A DNA stretch of 64,000 nt, taken from Hofstenia miamia. Taxonomy: Eukaryota; Xenacoelomorpha; Acoela. Shown here piece by piece: positions 59,454 through 64,000 of the stretch (positions are counted from its first letter, which is position 1; each line of letters starts with the position of its first letter). A program made the position numbers and the translations under genes. Location of the stretch: NCBI GenBank assembly GCA_004352715.1, contig SCFE01000037.1, positions 1,689,420 to 1,753,419 on the forward strand, read 5' to 3'. The notes under the pieces were generated by a model. That model was not told the origin of the DNA. It saw only the letters and a program-made list of their open reading frames with translations, and did no database searches.

Positions 59454-59660
59454 CAGTGGCGTAGGCAAGGGGGACATGGTGGAACATCCACAGTCAGGTT
59501 TTCAAAATTAATTTACACGTTTTTTTTATAAGAAAGTTTTTTTTGGCCCAGTATTGAAACTTTCTTAGATATTTCATGTTTTCAGTACCAAAACTTTCTT
59601 GTAACTTTCTTAAAAAAATTTTATTTTGGCATGAAGTATTTGTGCGCATGCGCAGTTAAA
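59454..59660. mobile_element. Possible hAT-like element end
   Basis: CAGTGGCGTAGGCAAGGGGG at 59454 resembles common hAT termini and the TIR at 58695, but no inverted partner or target duplication was found nearby. A nearby 'gaaactttctta' word, repeated three times with variants, also occurs near 51820-51860. Confidence 0.35.
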
Positions 59661-59792
59661 GGCATTGTTAAAATTGCACAACTACCAGTTTTCATGAAAA
59701 AACAAGAATCATAAGATTTAGTTAATACAAGACCAACAAACATAAAAAGAGCAAAAGTAACATTAACATGTAATCACAAAATAGAGTTATTT

Positions 59793-60657
59793 TCATAAAC
59801 ATATAATTTCAACTCCATCTATTTCTCTTGGGTCAATATAGTCATCAGAATCATCATCAAATGTCAAACGAAGCTTCCCCATTTTTATATTGAACCAAAC
59901 GGCTATACCTGTACACCAACCAAAGTCATACAAGATTTCAAATTTCTTCCCTACAAGGTGATGTGTCTCAGTGCGATCCTCTTCATTGTCGATCTCATTA
60001 CTTATGTCTGCAAAATCATCTGCAGATGGGATATCGTCCAAAGGTGGCGCTGAAGGCTCGGGGGCTTCGCTCAAGAAAGCATCTGATGATGCAATTGTTG
60101 GTAAGGGTGGTGGTACACTGTATCCCTCCAGTCCTTCAGGCTTGATCATTCTATCCTCTGAGCCATCTGCAGTGATGAGGCAACCGGTTTTTTGAAAACA
60201 GTTATACCTGGATTTGTCATATTTCTCAGACCTGAACTGTCGGTAGGCCTGACCAATCCAGTGTGTCAAAAGAATTCTTCGTTCTTTGGCTGACAATTTC
60301 TCCTCCGAATTACCAAGCCATTTCTCGATGTTCTCCTCGTCCTCTAACCATTTCTGCTGCTCAATGTCAACCATTTTTTTTAGCAGATAGCCTGCCCCTG
60401 CGTCGATTGGCTGCCATAAATCAGTTGCATTAGCGACGCCGTACCAGATGATGCCGTTGATCCTGCGGACAGCTTCTTGAAAAGGGAGGCTTACTTGGGC
60501 CTCTAAATTATCGCAGAAAAGGATGAACTCGTCTAGATGGGCAACAGCGGGTGCTAATGTTCGGTTTACCCACTCTACTGACATTTTTGTGTCCGCCCAC
60601 GCATTCTCTTGCCAATAAACATCGACATCACTGTCATATGCTTTGATTTCGTCAGCC
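59793..60657 (-). CDS. pogo-like DDE transposase with C-terminal Tudor-like domain, 5' end in gap
   Basis: An uninterrupted frame runs from the gap at 60658 to a stop at 59793; the first ATG in view (60584) is internal. It reads DVYWQENAWADTKMSVEWVN, then LFCDNLEAQ, then NATDLWQPIDAGAG. This is the DDE_1 fold of pogo/Tigger/jerky transposases. The two Asp (residues 25 and 61 from that ATG) are 35 residues apart, fitting the second and third catalytic positions. Conserved tail motifs EKWLGN, KERRILLTHWIGQAYRQF and CFQKTGCLITADGSED follow. After an acidic, Pro-rich linker the last about 50 residues (VGKKFEILYDFGWCTGIAVW, then KLRLTFDDDSDDYID) look like a Tudor/chromo-type barrel. The intact frame suggests a young element or a domesticated gene. 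Confidence 0.82.
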
Positions 60658-61276
60658 NNNNNNNNNNNNNNNNNNNNNNNNNNNNNNNNNNNNNNNNNNN
60701 NNNNNNNNNNNNNNNNNNNNNNNNNNNNNNNNNNNNNNNNNNNNNNNNNNNNNNNNNNNNNNNNNNNNNNNNNNNNNNNNNNNNNNNNNNNNNNNNNNNN
60801 NNNNNNNNNNNNNNNNNNNNNNNNNNNNNNNNNNNNNNNNNNNNNNNNNNNNNNNNNNNNNNNNNNNNNNNNNNNNNNNNNNNNNNNNNNNNNNNNNNNN
60901 NNNNNNNNNNNNNNNNNNNNNNNNNNNNNNNNNNNNNNNNNNNNNNNNNNNNNNNNNNNNNNNNNNNNNNNNNNNNNNNNNNNNNNNNNNNNNNNNNNNN
61001 NNNNNNNNNNNNNNNNNNNNNNNNNNNNNNNNNNNNNNNNNNNNNNNNNNNNNNNNNNNNNNNNNNNNNNNNNNNNNNNNNNNNNNNNNNNNNNNNNNNN
61101 NNNNNNNNNNNNNNNNNNNNNNNNNNNNNNNNNNNNNNNNNNNNNNNNNNNNNNNNNNNNNNNNNNNNNNNNNNNNNNNNNNNNNNNNNNNNNNNNNNNN
61201 NNNNNNNNNNNNNNNNNNNNNNNNNNNNNNNNNNNNNNNNNNNNNNNNNNNNNNNNNNNNNNNNNNNNNNNNNNNN
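60658..61276. other. Assembly gap, 619 N
   Basis: It hides the N-terminal DNA-binding part and first catalytic Asp of the DDE transposase. A TA microsatellite lies at its right edge. Confidence 0.95.
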
Positions 61277-61433
61277 ATATATATATATAGATTTGATAGG
61301 TAAATAAGTATGTTTGTGAGATAAAGGTCTTATCAGTAATGCTACCTCGTTTGGCTCATATTCAAGACAAAAGATTTTCAAAATATATCTAGTGAGATCA
61401 ATTTAACGTAATTAAAAGAGAAAAATGTTTCAC

Positions 61434-61661
61434 CTGATAAATCATCTTTAGACTTAAGGTTCTTAACTTTTGAAGTGTCGGCCTAAAAATAAATGAGAAC
61501 TTGGAAAATGTGTAAGAGCTGTACACTCGCTTTAATGATTGACATAGATCCAGCGGTGTTAGATTGTACGAGATCGTCACTTGGAGTGGGAGACAGTTGG
61601 GATTCAAACTTCATTGCACCCGCTGAACTACTACAAGTTGGTGACTGAATATCAGGTGGTG
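61434..61661 (-). CDS. Two candidate exons, possibly upstream exons of the Scm-type gene
   Basis: Exon 1 (61661-61525) follows the acceptor TTCATTTAG and reads PPDIQSPTCSSSAGAMKFES, QLSPTPSDDLVQSNTAGSM, SIIKAS. Exon 2 (61482-61434) follows the pyrimidine-rich acceptor TTCTCATTTATTTTTAG, reads ADTSKVKNLKSKDDLS and ends at CAG|GTGAAA in phase 1. The intron between would be only 42 nt, with a GTACAG donor; reading through gives a stop. The Ser/Pro-rich composition suits a disordered linker. Phase 1 at both outer borders matches the next minus-strand candidates (42825-42974, 30738-30788). Linkage to the SAM domain is inference. Confidence 0.42.
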
Positions 61662-61669
61662 CTAAATGA

Positions 61670-62625
61670 ATACATTCATCAGATAAAAAGTAAATCACAA
61701 GTTTATACACGATAAAATTACATTCTAATGAGTTTTTAATGTAGTTTGTCACAATTTTTGCATGTAAAAATTGCATTGTACTTTTTATTGGGATTAAGTA
61801 ATAGGTTGGTAGCAAGAGTTCCATTTTACATGTTTCACAATTTTTGCAATGCTGTAGACGGATCTTTTTAGTTACAGATGTTAAATCACTTAAAAAAGTT
61901 TTGTAAAAATGTTTAATAGATACACCTACATTTTCATAAACACAATTGCTTATAAACAGCCTAAGCTAAAAACTAGTCAAAATAAGCAGTTTCGGAGCAG
62001 CAGTCATGCTCAAAGTCTGAAAAAAATTGCCTGTTGATTGTATAAAAAAATGGTAGAATGAACTGTTTGCAATCAATTAATTAGTCCAATTAATTGATCC
62101 CAATTAATTTTTCTAAACATCTGAACCGCAATTGCTTATGAAAATTTAAATGCAAACTATACCATCTTGAAAGAAGAGAACACAGCTAATTTAGAGAACA
62201 TAAACTTGCAATAAATCTATAACTTCATTTGTGAATAGATTATTTACATTGAAAAATTAATTGTGTTCATTTGAGCAACATACTTGCAGTATTGTAAAAA
62301 GCTGTTGAGCTACGAAAATAAATACAGTCTAGTGTCTATATATCAGCGATTTTCATTTTGAGATAATAACAGACAACATAGAATTAGATCTTTGTTAGGT
62401 AGACAAAACATCGTCTGTACACTAATTTACATACAAGAACGAAATCGTTAAGCGTCAAATCACACATTATTCGCAAAGACGGAAATTGTTTAACAAACAG
62501 ACTGTTACATTAACACATTCAATGCTCTGTGAATTTTATACTAACACCTCAAAATATGAAAGAACAAGAAAACATTTCATTTCTTTAAAAGTTGTTAGTA
62601 AACTGTTGCGTTGCGCCAAAGAACT
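61670..62625. other. AT-rich stretch with nothing recognisable
   Basis: No coding or repeat signal beyond chance frames. Confidence 0.35.
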
Positions 62626-62633
62626 GATTATAT

Positions 62634-62795
62634 CATGGGCGAAGAAAAACGGGAGGGGGCGGCTTGAGGGGGGGTGAAGCTCCCCCTAAGTCAAAGCAAA
62701 AATATGATAAAGCCCCTCAAAGAAATCAACAACAAAATAACAAAAGGAAATCTAATTTTAGACCTTCAAGTCTTAGAAAGCTGTACTCGGCCCTG
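62634..62795. mobile_element. hAT-type MITE, 162 bp
   Basis: An exact 8-bp duplication GATTATAT (62626-62633 and 62796-62803) flanks a segment starting CATGGGCGAAG and ending, as reverse complement, CAGGGCCGAGT. The inverted repeats are imperfect. A G-rich tract ('gggagggggcggc') lies near the left end. Confidence 0.7.
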
Positions 62796-62804
62796 GATTA
62801 TATT

Positions 62805-63430
62805 GTAGGTGTAAAAATATACAGTATCATCAATTGAGAATTCCTTTTATATCCAGCGCAAATTAACTTAAAATTAAACGAATATCAATCAACAAATTAA
62901 AAACTGTGGCCATATTAACCGGATAAACTGGCTAGTTGTTAATTTGGTTTGCGTTGTGGTCTAATGGTACTTGTGTATATATTCATTCCATATTTTCCAA
63001 TCGATGTTATTTGATAACATAAAATTGGTAAACGAGTGCCATCATTTATATTGCTATGTTTTGTATATAAAGGTGTTGAAGATATAACTGAACCGCTTAT
63101 TTGGCAAATCTGATTTATCCCTATCGTTCTCCACGAAGATCAAATGTGTTTGTGTGTGTGTGGTACACTGTTGACTTGTTTAATTAAAAATCCGCTTTCT
63201 AGCACAGAAAAATCATGACAAAAGCTTGGACAAACATCCTTAGTGTAGCACACAAAAATTCTGAAAATAGTTTAAAGAAACATCGCCAATGTCGCATCGC
63301 CTTTAATTTCACTTGCAGAAATACTATTTACAATTAACTGGAATTAACTGAAAACCAAAAATCAACTTTCCATTGAAAAAATCATTCAAACATTTTAAAC
63401 ATTTTAAAATTAAATTATTAATAATTTTAT
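62805..63430. other. AT-rich stretch with nothing recognisable
   Basis: Only a short GT-rich run at about 63147-63162. Confidence 0.35.
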
Positions 63431-63433
63431 GTA

Positions 63434-64000
63434 CAGTGCCGGTCAAAAGGGTTACGCCGCTCATCTTCACATTTTTTCTGCAATGAGGAATACAATAGCT
63501 TTGATTTTTATCACTGGGCTCAATTTTGGCATTGTGGATTCAAATTTTTATGTAATTTATTAATAAAAAATATCGTTCTCATCCTATGCCCCAATGAATG
63601 GGCGCCCTAAAAACTATCTCCATAAATTTACATACTATGAAATTAAAAGTTAAAAATTCGAAAGCACAGTAAGAAATTTAGTTTATTCTAAATTTTGTGT
63701 ACGAATTTATTCAGAAAATTTGGAAACATTAAGAGTAAAAGTTTGTAAAAATCCTATTACATCACTGATTTTGAAGAAAATTCATTTAAAGTAATGGGAT
63801 TTTAGCAACATATGAGTGGTTTATTTTTCAAGACAACGGAATACATTGATGCAAAAATTTAAGAATAAACTAATTTTTTTATTCTGAACTCGATTTTTTC
63901 ACTATAATTTACATAGCATAATTATTTATGAAGATAGTTTTTAGGGTGCCCCTTCATAGGGACATAGGATGAGAACGATATTTTTCATTAAAAAATTAAA
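63434..64000. mobile_element. Tc1/mariner-type foldback MITE, right end outside the window
   Basis: A TA dinucleotide at 63432-63433 is followed by CAGTGCCGGTCAAAAGGGTT, a typical Tc1/mariner terminus. Inside, the stretch at 63561-63650 ('atatcgttctcatcctatg', 'ggcgccctaaaaactatct') reappears inverted at about 63890-63990, so the element folds back on itself. The second terminus lies beyond 64000. No transposase is visible. Confidence 0.75.

Noticed and set aside
59963-60195. Plus-strand Ser/Gly-rich frames
   Set aside because: Antisense shadows of the DDE transposase linker.
62486-62677. Plus-strand 63-residue frame
   Set aside because: It runs across the left border of a MITE and has no splice context or motif.

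Overview
The window reads as strongly AT-rich nuclear DNA of a metazoan with long introns. Evidence: GT/AG-bounded coding blocks spread over tens of kilobases, a Polycomb-type SAM-domain gene, and animal-type repeats (Polinton-like polymerase, CR1/Jockey-like LINE, Penelope-like GIY-YIG endonuclease, piggyBac, pogo-like DDE, hAT and mariner MITEs, tRNA-like SINEs). The clade cannot be fixed from this sequence. It is a draft scaffold: eight N gaps (2199-2229, 10096-11095, 12710-13709, 15690-16689, 27803-28156, 33631-33651, 46946-47183, 60658-61276) and single Ns at 1074, 2587, 9210, 15207, 22442, 22893, 28896 and 41511, most of them joining near-identical copies that look like unmerged haplotypes.

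Layout. 1-2047 (-): the start of a spliced gene with C2H2 fingers and the N-terminal region of a Polinton/Maverick (adintovirus-like) type B DNA polymerase, running off the left edge. 2230-7795: degenerate and tandem satellite DNA (about 250-bp and about 86-bp arrays). 7796-8520, and a second copy at 16690-17475: a dispersed module with an unusually conserved GC-rich core. 11-16 kb: a few exon-like blocks, a 37-bp minisatellite, a MITE sitting in TA microsatellites, and three 1-kb gaps. 17.5-21.8 kb (+): a decayed LINE with younger insertions. 22.1-23.2 kb (-): Penelope-like GIY-YIG endonuclease in three overlapping pieces.

The clearest host gene is on the minus strand. The two halves of a C-terminal Scm-type SAM domain lie on exons at 28298-29092 and 24265-24396, with a phase-compatible small exon at 30738-30788. 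Possible upstream exons at 42825-42974 and 61434-61661 also keep phase 1 boundaries. A piggyBac element (26580-28193) and a piggyBac-like MITE (25588-25829) sit in the SAM intron, and the piggyBac 3' end together with part of the SAM exon is repeated three times. Weaker exon-like blocks exist on both strands (13.9, 15.3, 44.95, 47.9, 48.3 and 55.1 kb on plus; 11.2, 38.2, 44.4 and 54.7 kb on minus) and cannot be joined into one model here.

The right half (29-64 kb) is mostly AT-rich intron or intergenic DNA with small mobile elements. Six hAT-type MITEs have matching or near-matching 8-bp target duplications, or weak remains of them. A pogo-like DDE transposase with a C-terminal Tudor-like domain lies at 59793-60657 (-), its 5' part lost in a gap. 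A mariner-type MITE runs off the right edge.
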